Translations under genes and position numbers: made by a program
Part shown: one piece after another, positions 41,224 to 49,452 of the stretch
Numbering within the stretch: the stretch's first letter is position 1
Layout of the letters: every line of letters begins with the position of its first letter
The notes under the pieces: model-generated
Seen by the model: the letters and a program-made list of their open reading frames with translations, nothing else
The model's database searches: none
What the model was told of the DNA's origin: nothing
DNA from: JBEKYD01 sp052148435
GTDB lineage: Bacteria; Acidobacteriota; Terriglobia; Bryobacterales; Bryobacteraceae
Direction of reading: 5' to 3'
Assembly: GCA_052148435.1 (NCBI GenBank)
Contig: JBKQIF010000024.1
Coordinates: 1-64,000 of the forward strand
Length of the DNA stretch: 64,000 nucleotides

Positions 41224-44160
41224 ATGGGCACCGAACCTCCGCGGCGCGACGCCAATGCCACCCTCGATCCGGCCGATTGGGCAGGCTTTCGAGCCACGGC
41301 ACATGGCATGCTGGACGACATTCTGGACTATCTCGAAGACATTCGCGAGCGTCCCGTCTGGCGGCCGATTCCGCCAGCCGTGCGCGAGCGTTTCCGCGGC
41401 GAGCTTCCCGCCGGGCCATCGGAGCTGGCCGCGGTTCACGAAGAATTCATGCGCTACATTCTGCCGTACGCGGCCGGCAACGTGCACCCCGGTTTCCTGG
41501 GATGGGTACACGGAGCGGGCACGCCGGTGGGTATGGTGGCGGAAATGCTCTCGGCGGGGTTGAACGCCAATCTGGGAGGGCGCGACCATATTCCGATCGA
41601 AGTCGAGCGCCAGGTGGCCGGCTGGATGCGCCGGTTGTTCGGTTTTCCCGAGAGCGCCACCGGGCTGTTTGTGACGGGCGCTTCGATGGCGAACCTGGTC
41701 GGGGTGCTGGTGGCGCGGGATACGGAACTGGGATTTGAGACACGTTGCGCGGGTGTTGCGGCCGGCGGCAAGCGGCTGGCGGCGTACGCTTCGGCGGCGG
41801 TACATGGGTGCATCGCGAGGGCGCTCGATATCGCCGGCATCGGCAGCGATGCGCTACGCCGGATCGCGGTGGATGGCCGCTACCGGATCGACCTCGGCGC
41901 CCTGCGCGCGGCCATCGACGCCGACCGGCGCGCGGGTCTGACGCCGTTCCTTCTGGTGGGCACGGCGGGAACGGTAGATACCGGGGCTATCGACGATCTG
42001 GATGCGCTGGCCGCTCTCGCCCGCGCCGAGGGCCTGTGGTTTCACGTGGACGGCGCTTGTGGCGCGTTGGCCATGCTGGCGCCGGGCCTGGCGCCCCGCC
42101 TGAAGGGCATCGAGCGCGCCGATTCCCTGGCTTTCGACTTTCACAAGTGGGGGCAAGTGCCCTACGACGCCGGCTTCGTGCTGGTGCGCGACGGCGTGCT
42201 GCATCGGCAGACGTTCGCCACTTCGGCGCCTTACCTGAGGCGGGAAGCCCAGGGGCTGGCGGCCGGGTCATTCTGGCCGTGCGATTTCGGGCCCGATCTT
42301 TCGCGCGGCTTTCGTGCTCTGAAGACCTGGTTCACGCTGAAGGTCTACGGCGCGGCGGCGATAGGCGCCTCGATTGAGCGGACCTGCGAGCTGGCGCGTT
42401 ACCTCGAGAGCCGCATCGCCGCGACGCCCGAGCTGGAGCTGGCGGCGCCGGTGGAGTTGAACGTGGTCTGTTTCCGCTACCGGGCGGAAGAGGCCCACCG
42501 GGTGAATGCGCGCATCGCGGTCGAGCTGCAGGAATCCGGGGTGGCGGCACCTTCCACCACGGTGATCGGCGGGAAGCTGGCGATTCGCGCCGCCATCGTC
42601 AACCACCGCACCCGGTCGGCCGACCTGGACGCCCTGATAGAGCGGACGGTGGCTTTGGGCGGCGGGTTGAAAGACCGGGCGGCACGCAGCACCGCGGCTA
42701 CCAGCGGCGTCACCACCGAGTGGCCGCCGCGCCTGGCGCGTGAAGCCGCCCTGCGCGATCTGGAAACGCGCCTCGCGGCCGAGCCGGAGGCGGTCGAGTT
42801 GCGGCTCGAACGTGCCCGCCTGCTGACCGAGTTGGGCCGCACGCTCGATGCCCGCAACGCCTACCTGGAGGTATTGGCGCGCGCGCCTTCCGACCGCCTG
42901 GCGCTCAACAACCTGGGCACACTGCTGCACTCGACCGGGTATCGAACCGCGGCCCGCACCGCGTATACCGAAGCCGCGGCGCGCCATCCCGGCGACGCCA
43001 TGAGCCACGTCAACCTGGCCAACGTGCTGTTCGAAAGCGGCGAGCCGGGGCCGGCCCGGGAACATTATGAGGCCGCTTTGCGCTGCGCGCCGGGTTACGC
43101 GGAGGCGCACCAGGGGCTGTCTTACGTGCTGGCGGAGCTGGGCGACGCCGAGGGTGCGGCCTGGCACCGGCGCAAGGGTTTCGAGGGCCGCGCCGTGCTC
43201 ACCCTGCCGTATCGCGGCGAGGGGCCTCCGGTGTCGCTGCTGCTGCTGATCTCGGCGGTGGGCGGCAACATCCCCACCCGCAATTTTCTGGACGATCGCG
43301 TGTTCCAGACCACCGTGGTGGTGCCCGAGTTCTACGATTTCCGCCAACCGCTGCCGCGCCATCAACTGGTATTCAATGCCATCGGCGATGCGGACCTGGC
43401 AGCGGAGGCGCTGGTGGCGGCGCAATCGGTGGCGGCACTCACCGGCGCGCCGATGCTGAACGCGCCGGCGGCGGTGATGGCCACCGGAAGGGCCGACAAT
43501 GCCGAGCGGCTCTCACGGCTGCCCGGAGTCATCGCCCCGGCCACGGTCACTCTCGCTCGCGAACTATTGAGCGCGGCCGATGCGGAAACCACCCTGGCGC
43601 GGCACGGCATGCGCTTTCCGCTGCTGCTGCGCACGCCCGGTTTTCATACCGGCCGGCATTTTGTGCTGGTCGACCGCGCCGAAGCACTGCCGGAAGCCGT
43701 GGCCGGCTTGCCCGGCGCCGGGTTGACCGCCATTCAGTATCTGGATTCCCGCGGAGCCGACGGCAAAGTCCGCAAGTACCGCGTGATGATGATCGATGGT
43801 TGTCTGTATCCCTTGCACCTGGCGATTTCGAGCCACTGGAAGATTCACTACTTCACCGCCGAGATGGCCGAACGCGCCGAGCATCGCGCCGAAGACGCCG
43901 AGTTCCTCGAAAACATGCCCGGCGTGCTGGGGCCGCGCGCCATGGCTGCGCTGGAGCAGATTCAAGCCGCGCTGGGTCTGGATTACGCCGGCATCGATTT
44001 CGGCTTGAGCGCGGCCGGCGACCTGCTGCTGTTCGAGGCCAATGCCACCATGGTGGTGAACCCGCCCGAGCCCGACGAGCGCTGGGCCTACCGCCGGCCC
44101 GCCGTGGAACGGATTTTCGCCGCCGTCCGCAGAATGCTGCTGGAGAAAGCCGGGAGGTGA
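41224..44160 (+). CDS. PLP decarboxylase - TPR - ATP-grasp-like fusion protein
   Basis: 978 residues in three parts. Residues 1-480 are a group II (aromatic-L-amino-acid/glutamate type) pyridoxal-phosphate decarboxylase: NVHPGFLGWVHGAGTPVG, TGLFVTGASMANLVG, WFHVDGACGALA and FDFHKWGQ with the Schiff-base Lys (K308). Residues about 510-650 hold TPR-like helices (LARAPSDRLALNNLGTLLHS; AEAHQGLSYVLAELGDAEGA). Residues about 660-978 contain an ATP-grasp-like domain: VFQTTVVVPEFYDF, PLLLRTPGFHTGRHF, YRVMMIDGCLYPLHLAISSH and IDFGLSAAGDLLLFEANATM, the metal-nucleotide end motif. It may decarboxylate an amino acid and ligate it to a carrier or peptide. No operon partner. Confidence 0.85.
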   Translation: MGTEPPRRDANATLDPADWAGFRATAHGMLDDILDYLEDIRERPVWRPIPPAVRERFRGELPAGPSELAAVHEEFMRYILPYAAGNVHPGFLGWVHGAGTPVGMVAEMLSAGLNANLGGRDHIPIEVERQVAGWMRRLFGFPESATGLFVTGASMANLVGVLVARDTELGFETRCAGVAAGGKRLAAYASAAVHGCIARALDIAGIGSDALRRIAVDGRYRIDLGALRAAIDADRRAGLTPFLLVGTAGTVDTGAIDDLDALAALARAEGLWFHVDGACGALAMLAPGLAPRLKGIERADSLAFDFHKWGQVPYDAGFVLVRDGVLHRQTFATSAPYLRREAQGLAAGSFWPCDFGPDLSRGFRALKTWFTLKVYGAAAIGASIERTCELARYLESRIAATPELELAAPVELNVVCFRYRAEEAHRVNARIAVELQESGVAAPSTTVIGGKLAIRAAIVNHRTRSADLDALIERTVALGGGLKDRAARSTAATSGVTTEWPPRLAREAALRDLETRLAAEPEAVELRLERARLLTELGRTLDARNAYLEVLARAPSDRLALNNLGTLLHSTGYRTAARTAYTEAAARHPGDAMSHVNLANVLFESGEPGPAREHYEAALRCAPGYAEAHQGLSYVLAELGDAEGAAWHRRKGFEGRAVLTLPYRGEGPPVSLLLLISAVGGNIPTRNFLDDRVFQTTVVVPEFYDFRQPLPRHQLVFNAIGDADLAAEALVAAQSVAALTGAPMLNAPAAVMATGRADNAERLSRLPGVIAPATVTLARELLSAADAETTLARHGMRFPLLLRTPGFHTGRHFVLVDRAEALPEAVAGLPGAGLTAIQYLDSRGADGKVRKYRVMMIDGCLYPLHLAISSHWKIHYFTAEMAERAEHRAEDAEFLENMPGVLGPRAMAALEQIQAALGLDYAGIDFGLSAAGDLLLFEANATMVVNPPEPDERWAYRRPAVERIFAAVRRMLLEKAGR

Positions 44161-44202
44161 CGGGCCATGGACGGGCAGTATGCAGCGACCGGTCATGTGA
44201 TG

Positions 44203-44245
44203 TTGACATCCTTACGCTACATAGCCTAATATATCCGTAACGGAT
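44203..44245 (+). promoter_or_regulatory. padR promoter with overlapping palindromic operator
   Basis: TTGACA (44203-44208) and TAATAT (44227-44232) are 18 bp apart. Directly downstream the palindrome ATCCGT-A-ACGGAT (44233-44245) covers the expected start site, 6 bases before the padR ATG. This fits repression by a PadR dimer of its own operon. Confidence 0.6.
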
Positions 44246-44251
44246 GTATTT

Positions 44252-44608
44252 ATGTCAAAGCCGCAATCGCCGCACGAACTGCTTCCGCTCACGCCGTCGG
44301 TTTTCCATATCCTGCTGGCTCTGGCCGGCGAGGAACGGCACGGCTACGGCATCATGCAGGACGTCGCGCGCCAGACCGGCGACGCGCTCCAACTGGGGCC
44401 GGGCACGCTCTATGGATGCCTGAAGCGCATGCTTGCGGCGGGGTTGGTGGAGGAGTCCGACGAACGCCCCGACCCCGCGCTCGATGACGAACGTCGCCGC
44501 TATTACCGCATGACCAGCCTGGGAAAACGCGTGGTTCGCGCCGAAGCCGAGCGGCTCGCCGGCGCGGTGATGGCGGCCAGAGCCAGGTTGGCTGGGAGTA
44601 ACGCATGA
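44252..44608 (+). CDS. PadR-family transcriptional regulator
   Basis: 118 residues. LTPSVFHILLALAGEERHGYG and IMQDVARQTGDALQLGPGTLYGCLKRMLA form the winged helix of PadR, ending in MTSLGKRVVRAEAERLAG. A palindrome immediately upstream suggests self-repression. Its stop overlaps the next gene's start by 4 bases (ATGA type), so it is translationally coupled to the signal-peptidase fusion, whose N-terminus has the permease prefix typically found beside PadR regulators. Confidence 0.9.
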   Translation: MSKPQSPHELLPLTPSVFHILLALAGEERHGYGIMQDVARQTGDALQLGPGTLYGCLKRMLAAGLVEESDERPDPALDDERRRYYRMTSLGKRVVRAEAERLAGAVMAARARLAGSNA

Positions 44609-45591
44609 CACCCGAACTCGCCCGCATCGGCATGTTTTGCCGCATCTATTCCGTCCTGCTTTACGCCTACCCCCGCGACTTTCGCCGCCAATATGGCATC
44701 GCCATGCAGCAGCTTTTCCGCGACCGCTGCCGCGACGTGGTGCGCGCCCGAGGCCGCTTGCCCATGCTTCGCTTCGCCATCCACCTCGCCGCCGATTGGC
44801 TTGCCACCACGGTCCGTGAAAGAGCCGCGGCAGTCTGGTCCGCAGGCCGTAAACGGATTCCCCGGACCTTCGTTACCGAGTGGGCGGTCACCATCGCCAT
44901 CTACCTGTTCGCCAGCACAACTCTGGTCCAGGCTTACGTGATTCCCACGGCTTCGATGGAGGGCACGGTCCTCGTAGGCGATCACATGCTGGTGGACCGG
45001 GTGACTTTCGCCGAGCCCGGCTCCATCGGACGCCACGTGCTGCCGTATCGCGAGCCGCGGCGCGGCGATATCGTGGTCTTCCTTTATCCGGAAGACGTCC
45101 GCCAGACTTACATCAAACGTGTGATTGGCGTCCCGGGCGACCGCATCCGTCTTGACAATCGGCAAGTGATCCGCAACGGCCGCCGGTTGGTCGAACCCTA
45201 CACGCAACACATCCCGACTTATCCGGATACCTATCGCGACGACTTCCCGGTCTCACCGGGAGCGGGCACCACGCCGCGGGGCCGAGACATGTTCGAGCAC
45301 CACGTCCGCAACGGCGAGGCGATCGTTCCTCCCGACACGCTCTTCGTGCTCGGCGACAACCGCGAGAACTCCGAGGATAGCCGCTATTGGGGATTCGTGC
45401 CACGTAGTTATGTGGTGGGAAAGCCCCTATTGATCTACTGGTCGTACGACGCGCCCACGGCCGACCTCGAAGGGTGGTCTATGAGTCACCTCGTCGATCT
45501 GGCCGAGCACTTCTTCACCAGAACGCGCTGGGACCGCATGTTGTCGGTCCCGCGTTCGGAACCGGCGCGGGAAGACGGAGGCGCCCGATGA
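44605..45591 (+). CDS. Signal peptidase I with an N-terminal permease-prefix domain
   Basis: 328 residues. Residues 1-80 (RIYSVLLYAYPRDFRRQYGI then AMQQLFRDR) match the prefix domain found at the start of acidobacterial MacB-like orphan permeases linked to PadR. A membrane helix (about 92-110) then leads to signal peptidase I: IPTASMEGTVLVGDHMLVD with catalytic Ser117, YIKRVIGVPGDRI with catalytic Lys171, and FVLGDNRENSEDSRYWG. So a membrane protease has taken the prefix normally seen on a transporter. It could process exported proteins under PadR control. The 3' end overlaps the next gene. Confidence 0.88.
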   Translation: MTPELARIGMFCRIYSVLLYAYPRDFRRQYGIAMQQLFRDRCRDVVRARGRLPMLRFAIHLAADWLATTVRERAAAVWSAGRKRIPRTFVTEWAVTIAIYLFASTTLVQAYVIPTASMEGTVLVGDHMLVDRVTFAEPGSIGRHVLPYREPRRGDIVVFLYPEDVRQTYIKRVIGVPGDRIRLDNRQVIRNGRRLVEPYTQHIPTYPDTYRDDFPVSPGAGTTPRGRDMFEHHVRNGEAIVPPDTLFVLGDNRENSEDSRYWGFVPRSYVVGKPLLIYWSYDAPTADLEGWSMSHLVDLAEHFFTRTRWDRMLSVPRSEPAREDGGAR

Positions 45592-45977
45592 AGGCCGTGG
45601 CGATCGCCGTATTCGGATGGCTGGTGCCGGGAGGGGCGTATCTGCTCACGCGCCGCTACCAGCAGTTTGCGTGCTTCGCCGTGCTGGTTTCGGCTACCTT
45701 TGCCGCCGGTCTCGCGCTCCACGGCGGATATCAATGGCCCCAGCCGACTGAGCTCCGCGGCCTGGATGGCTTCACGATATTGCTGTTCAAAGCTGGGGCC
45801 CTGGCCAAGTCGCTCGCCGGCGGGCCGTTTCTGCTGGCCGAGCTCGCCGGCGGCTCGCATTCCTTTCTCGATGGACGCCTCCACGAGTACGGAACCACGC
45901 TGCTGGCCCTGGCCGGTCTCTTCAACCTGCTGGCGGTGTCGGAAGCGCTCACATGGCGAAAGGGCGAGTCACGCTAA
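45588..45977 (+). CDS. Small membrane protein (DUF6677-like)
   Basis: 129 residues from ATG 45588 (overlapping the upstream stop). VAIAVFGWLVPGGAYLLTRR and two more hydrophobic helices suggest three to four membrane spans. The pattern resembles small Acidobacterial membrane proteins with GWxxPGGGHxYLG. It is part of the padR-signal-peptidase operon by overlap on both sides. Function unknown. Confidence 0.7.
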   Translation: MKAVAIAVFGWLVPGGAYLLTRRYQQFACFAVLVSATFAAGLALHGGYQWPQPTELRGLDGFTILLFKAGALAKSLAGGPFLLAELAGGSHSFLDGRLHEYGTTLLALAGLFNLLAVSEALTWRKGESR

Positions 45978-46147
45978 TGCCCCACTTCACCTTCACCCTG
46001 TTGCTGGCCCTGTTGCTCTCCGCGGCCATGGCGTTGCTTGGGAATCGCTCCATGCGGGAACGCCTGTACGCTGCAACGTACCTATTCCTCTGCTGCGCGG
46101 TCACCACCCTGGTTGGCAGTTGGGTCATGCACCTGATCCATGGCTGA
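45977..46147 (+). CDS. Very small membrane protein
   Basis: 56 residues, MPHFTFTLLLALLLSAAMAL, then a second hydrophobic helix near LFLCCAVTTLVGSWVM. Start chosen at the TAATG overlap with the preceding stop. A longer frame from 45953 is possible but overlaps. Probably the last gene of the padR operon; no family recognised. Confidence 0.6.
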   Translation: MPHFTFTLLLALLLSAAMALLGNRSMRERLYAATYLFLCCAVTTLVGSWVMHLIHG

Positions 46148-46230
46148 CGCCGCCGGCTAACGATTTCGCGGTGCGGGTGCGCGACGTAGAAGTGATGCGG
46201 GTTCGGCGCTTAGGCCAAGCTCGGATCTGC

Positions 46231-46249
46231 GTATATAATGGTTATATAC
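46231..46249 (+). promoter_or_regulatory. brnTA promoter/operator palindrome
   Basis: GTATATAA-TGG-TTATATAC is a perfect 8-bp inverted repeat (46231-46238 and 46242-46249) that contains a TATAAT -10 (46234-46239). It ends 7 bases before brnT. This is the expected layout for autorepression by the BrnA antitoxin. The -35 is weak. Confidence 0.65.
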
Positions 46250-46256
46250 TAAAGTT

Positions 46257-46574
46257 GTGGCGGCAACCGATCCGTTGGAGAATTGCACCGGGTTTGACTG
46301 GGACGAGTCCAATACCTCGAAGAACTGGGAACGGCACCGGGTGACCCCGGAGGAAGCCGAAGGCGTCTTCTTTCAAGAACCACTGGTCGCGCGTGGCGAC
46401 GTCCGGCCTTCGAAGGGCGAGAGGCGATATTACGTACTCGGGCAGACAGGCGCTGGCCGACGGTTGTTTGTAGCGTTCACCCTCCGGCGAAGCCTCATAC
46501 GGGTAATCTCCGCCAGGGACAGGAACCGGAATGAAACCGTGGTCTACGAGAGATATGAGAAAGAGAATTCCTGA
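46257..46574 (+). CDS. brnT: BrnT-family toxin
   Basis: 105 residues from a GTG. FDWDESNTSKNWERHRVTPEEAEGVF and the tail (RVISARDRNRNETVVYERYE) fit the DUF497/BrnT RelE-like ribonuclease fold. BrnT cleaves RNA and stops translation until BrnA binds it. The downstream antitoxin overlaps by 20 bases, the typical toxin-first order of this family. Confidence 0.88.
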   Translation: MAATDPLENCTGFDWDESNTSKNWERHRVTPEEAEGVFFQEPLVARGDVRPSKGERRYYVLGQTGAGRRLFVAFTLRRSLIRVISARDRNRNETVVYERYEKENS

Positions 46575-46830
46575 GTTCAAAAGCGAAGCCGACGAAAGGA
46601 AATTCTGGGCGACCGCGGATTCGACCGAGTACGTGGACTGGCCATCCGCTAAGCGCAGGAAGCTCGTCAACCTCAAACCGTCCCTGCGAACCATATCCGT
46701 GCGCCTTCCGGTCTCTATGATCGAAGATCTCAAGGTCATGGCGAACCAGCGCGACGTTCCCTACCAGTCTTTGCTCAAGGTGTTCCTGGCCGAGCGCCTG
46801 GCGCGGGAGCGCCAGCCGCGGTCCGATTAG
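46555..46830 (+). CDS. brnA: BrnA-family antitoxin
   Basis: 91 residues from ATG 46555. IPEFKSEADERKFWATADST is the typical BrnA start; the C-terminal SVRLPVSMIEDLKVMANQRD then VPYQSLLKVFLAERL is the ribbon-helix-helix DNA-binding part. It neutralises BrnT and represses brnTA through the palindrome at 46231-46249. It overlaps brnT by 20 bases. Confidence 0.88.
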   Translation: MRKRIPEFKSEADERKFWATADSTEYVDWPSAKRRKLVNLKPSLRTISVRLPVSMIEDLKVMANQRDVPYQSLLKVFLAERLARERQPRSD

Positions 46831-46910
46831 CGCTTCCGGGGTCGCCTGCGCTCCGAACCTGCCATTGTTTCCAATTGCCCGGCTAAGCCATCGGTTACAA
46901 TAAGGATTAC

Positions 46911-47579
46911 TTGAGCCGCGCGAGAGATGTTTTGAAAAAACCTGGAATCATACTTGGAATCCTGGTGTGTGCCATCGCGTTGCGGTCCCAGCAGCTTGCT
47001 ACCATCGTGGTCGATCTGGCGGACTGGAACGGCGGGCAGCCGCCCAAGGGTTGGCAGGTGACGGTCAATCACGGCAAGCCGGAGATCAGCGGATGCCACG
47101 AAGGCGACGCCGTCTGCCTGCATTTGAAATCCGTGAAAGCCTCATTTGCCTTGGAGCGGAACGTGGATATCGATCCCTCGCGCACGCCGATTCTGTGCTG
47201 GAACTGGAAGGTGACCCAGCTTCCGAGCGGCGGGGATTTCCGCTCCAGTGCGACCGACGATCAGGCCGCCCAGGTGCTGGTGGGCTTCGCCGGCCGGCGC
47301 GTGCTGACCTATATCTGGGACACCACCGCCCCCCGCGGCGCCATGCAGACGGTGCGCTCTTTTCCGTTGCTGCACGTTTTCGCGTTCGTGTGCGAATCGG
47401 GAACGGCGTCGGCCAATCAGTGGGTCAGCGAAAACCGCAATGTGGCGGTGGATTTCGAGCGCGCCTACGGCTATCCCGCGCCGCGCATCGAAGGCGTTCG
47501 CATTCAAATCAATTCTCAACACACGGGTACCACGGCGGAGAGCTTCTTCGGAGACGTGGCCTTCCGTAGCACGCTCTGA
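46911..47579 (+). CDS. DUF3047 exported protein
   Basis: 222 residues from a TTG (AAGGA four bases upstream); another TTG at 46932 gives MKKPGIILGILVCAIALRSQ, a cleaner signal peptide. The body fits DUF3047: WNWKVTQLPSGGDFRSSATD, DDQAAQVLVGF and YIWDTTAPRGA. The family is a predicted exported or periplasmic jelly-roll-like fold of unknown role. It is the first gene of the overlapping operon that leads to serine palmitoyltransferase, with TGATG overlap to the epimerase. TACAAT (46896-46901) is a plausible -10. Confidence 0.82.
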   Translation: MSRARDVLKKPGIILGILVCAIALRSQQLATIVVDLADWNGGQPPKGWQVTVNHGKPEISGCHEGDAVCLHLKSVKASFALERNVDIDPSRTPILCWNWKVTQLPSGGDFRSSATDDQAAQVLVGFAGRRVLTYIWDTTAPRGAMQTVRSFPLLHVFAFVCESGTASANQWVSENRNVAVDFERAYGYPAPRIEGVRIQINSQHTGTTAESFFGDVAFRSTL

Positions 47580-48568
47580 TGTGGCTAATTACCGGCGCCA
47601 CGGGATTCATCGGCGGTCACCTGATCGAGGCGTTGTGCGCGGATGCCCGGTTGCGCTCGGACGCCCCCCCGGTGCGCTGTCTGGTCCGATCCAAACCCAA
47701 CCGCCGCGCGCTGCCGGACGCGCTTCGCATCTCGACCGGCGATCTGGAGAGCGGCGCGGGACTCACCGAGGCTCTGGCGGGCGTCGACACCGTCATTCAC
47801 CTGGCCGGCGTGACCAAGGCGCTCGCCCCGGATGGGTACTACTCGGGCAATGTGAACGGCACCCGTAATCTGGTCCGCGCCATCGCCGCCGCGCGCCGGC
47901 CGGTGCGGCTGGTGCACGTCAGTTCGCTGGCGGCCGTCGGTCCCAGCCCGGACGGCACGCCCGCCGACGAGCAAACCACCCCGCACCCCTTCACCCATTA
48001 CGGCAAGTCCAAACTGGCCGGAGAAACTCTGGTGCGGCAGGAGTATCCCGACGCCGTGATCCTGCGCCCGCCGGTGGTCTACGGGCCGCGCGATACCGAT
48101 GTCTTCGAAATCCTGAAGCCGCTGGCCAAAGGCTGGGCGGTGGAAATCGGCGGTGGCGACCGCTGGTTCAGCGCCATCTACGTGCGCGACCTGGTGGCTG
48201 GCCTGATCGCGGTCGCCCGCAGCCCCCACGCCGCCGGGCAGACGTACTTCATCTCTCACCCGGCCGCCGTGAATTGGAAGGATCTCGCCGCCGTGGCGGC
48301 CCGCCTCATGAACATTCGGCCGCGCTCGCTCACCGTGCCGTTATGGGTGGCGCGCACCGCCGGGCTGTTTGCCGAAATCGGGGCCAAGCTCACCCGCAAG
48401 CCTGGCATTGTCTCCCGTGAGAAAGTAGCCGAAGCCGAGTGCCGCTGGTGGCTGTGCGACCCCAGCCGATTGGCGCGCGAAATCGGATTTTCCGCCGAAA
48501 CCGGCATCGAACCAGGCCTCCGCGAGACTCTGGCGTGGTACAAGGGAGCTGGATGGATAAGGTACTGA
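47579..48568 (+). CDS. NAD-dependent epimerase/dehydratase (candidate ceramide reductase)
   Basis: 329 residues. MWLITGATGFIGGHLIEAL is the Rossmann start, HLAGVTKALAPDGYYSGNVN then GTRNLV the middle, and VSSLAAVG...YGKSKLAGE the short-chain Tyr-x3-Lys catalytic pair. In Caulobacter a homologous type of enzyme, CerR, reduces the 3-keto group during ceramide synthesis beside spt. The overlaps with DUF3047 (TGATG) and with the PAP2 gene place it in the same operon, so the same role is inferred here; substrate cannot be read from sequence. Confidence 0.82.
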   Translation: MWLITGATGFIGGHLIEALCADARLRSDAPPVRCLVRSKPNRRALPDALRISTGDLESGAGLTEALAGVDTVIHLAGVTKALAPDGYYSGNVNGTRNLVRAIAAARRPVRLVHVSSLAAVGPSPDGTPADEQTTPHPFTHYGKSKLAGETLVRQEYPDAVILRPPVVYGPRDTDVFEILKPLAKGWAVEIGGGDRWFSAIYVRDLVAGLIAVARSPHAAGQTYFISHPAAVNWKDLAAVAARLMNIRPRSLTVPLWVARTAGLFAEIGAKLTRKPGIVSREKVAEAECRWWLCDPSRLAREIGFSAETGIEPGLRETLAWYKGAGWIRY

Positions 48569-49452
48569 TCGATACCCACTTCTGGCCGGTGGACAAAATC
48601 ATCCTGGCTTTCCTGGCCGCCACCACCGCTATCTTGCTCGGCTGGTGGAAAGCCATCCCCGAAGCCCCGCTGCTGCTGGCGATACACGTTGCGGCCGTGA
48701 CGCTGTTGCTGGTCGAGATCAAGCTGCCCAACCCCACCAGCTGGATTTTTCGCCACTGGTATCCTTTGCCGTACGTAGGTTCCTGCTACAAGGAAATGGC
48801 GATTCTGATTCCGCCGGTGCGGCACGGCGATTCGGACCGCTGGCTGGCCAATCTGGATTTCCGCATCTGGGGCGCTAATCCCACGGTCTGGCTGGAGCGC
48901 CTTCAATCCCCGGTTCTTACCGAGTTTCTGCAGGTGGTGTACACGCTCTTTGTTCCGGCTGTGCTGCTGGTGGCATTCCTGATCTGGCGCAAGGGAAAAA
49001 CCGAAGAGTTCCAATATTATGCGTTCTTGATCGCGGCGGGCTTCCTGGTTTCCTACGCAGGCTATCTGGCGGTGCCGGCGCGGGGCCCGCGATTCTTGCT
49101 AAACTCATTACAGCACATACCGTTACAGGGACTCTGGCTGTTTCACTCCATGCAGCACACTCTGGACAAGATGGAGTCTGCCCATTACGACTGTTTTCCC
49201 AGCGGTCACACCGAGTTGACCATCCTGGCGTGGTGGGGCAGCCGGGTGCTTTCGAAACGGACATTCTTAGCCTATTTGGCTTACACTCCGTCTATCATTT
49301 TTGCTACAGTTTATCTTCGATACCACTATACGGTCGATGTGATGGCCGGGGCAGTCGTGGCCGCGTGTCTGATCGCGGGGGCCCCGTCCGTTTACCGAAT
49401 GCTTCGAGAAAGGCCGGTGAACGCTTGGGCGAAGTCGACGTTATCGCGGTAA
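48553..49452 (+). CDS. PAP2_3 (Aur1/Ipt1-like) membrane phosphatase/phosphotransferase
   Basis: 299 residues, about six membrane helices. The catalytic region has DCFPSGHTELTIL (PSGH at 216-219) and RYHYTVDV (His258, Asp262), the C2/C3 histidine-aspartate layout of inositol-phosphoceramide synthase/PAP2_3 proteins, and PARGPRF before them. Start at ATG 48553, GGGAG upstream, inside the end of the epimerase gene. In a sphingolipid operon this points to a phospho-head-group transferase for ceramide, or a lipid phosphatase. The alternative is a general PAP2 phosphatase. Confidence 0.8.
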   Translation: MDKVLIDTHFWPVDKIILAFLAATTAILLGWWKAIPEAPLLLAIHVAAVTLLLVEIKLPNPTSWIFRHWYPLPYVGSCYKEMAILIPPVRHGDSDRWLANLDFRIWGANPTVWLERLQSPVLTEFLQVVYTLFVPAVLLVAFLIWRKGKTEEFQYYAFLIAAGFLVSYAGYLAVPARGPRFLLNSLQHIPLQGLWLFHSMQHTLDKMESAHYDCFPSGHTELTILAWWGSRVLSKRTFLAYLAYTPSIIFATVYLRYHYTVDVMAGAVVAACLIAGAPSVYRMLRERPVNAWAKSTLSR

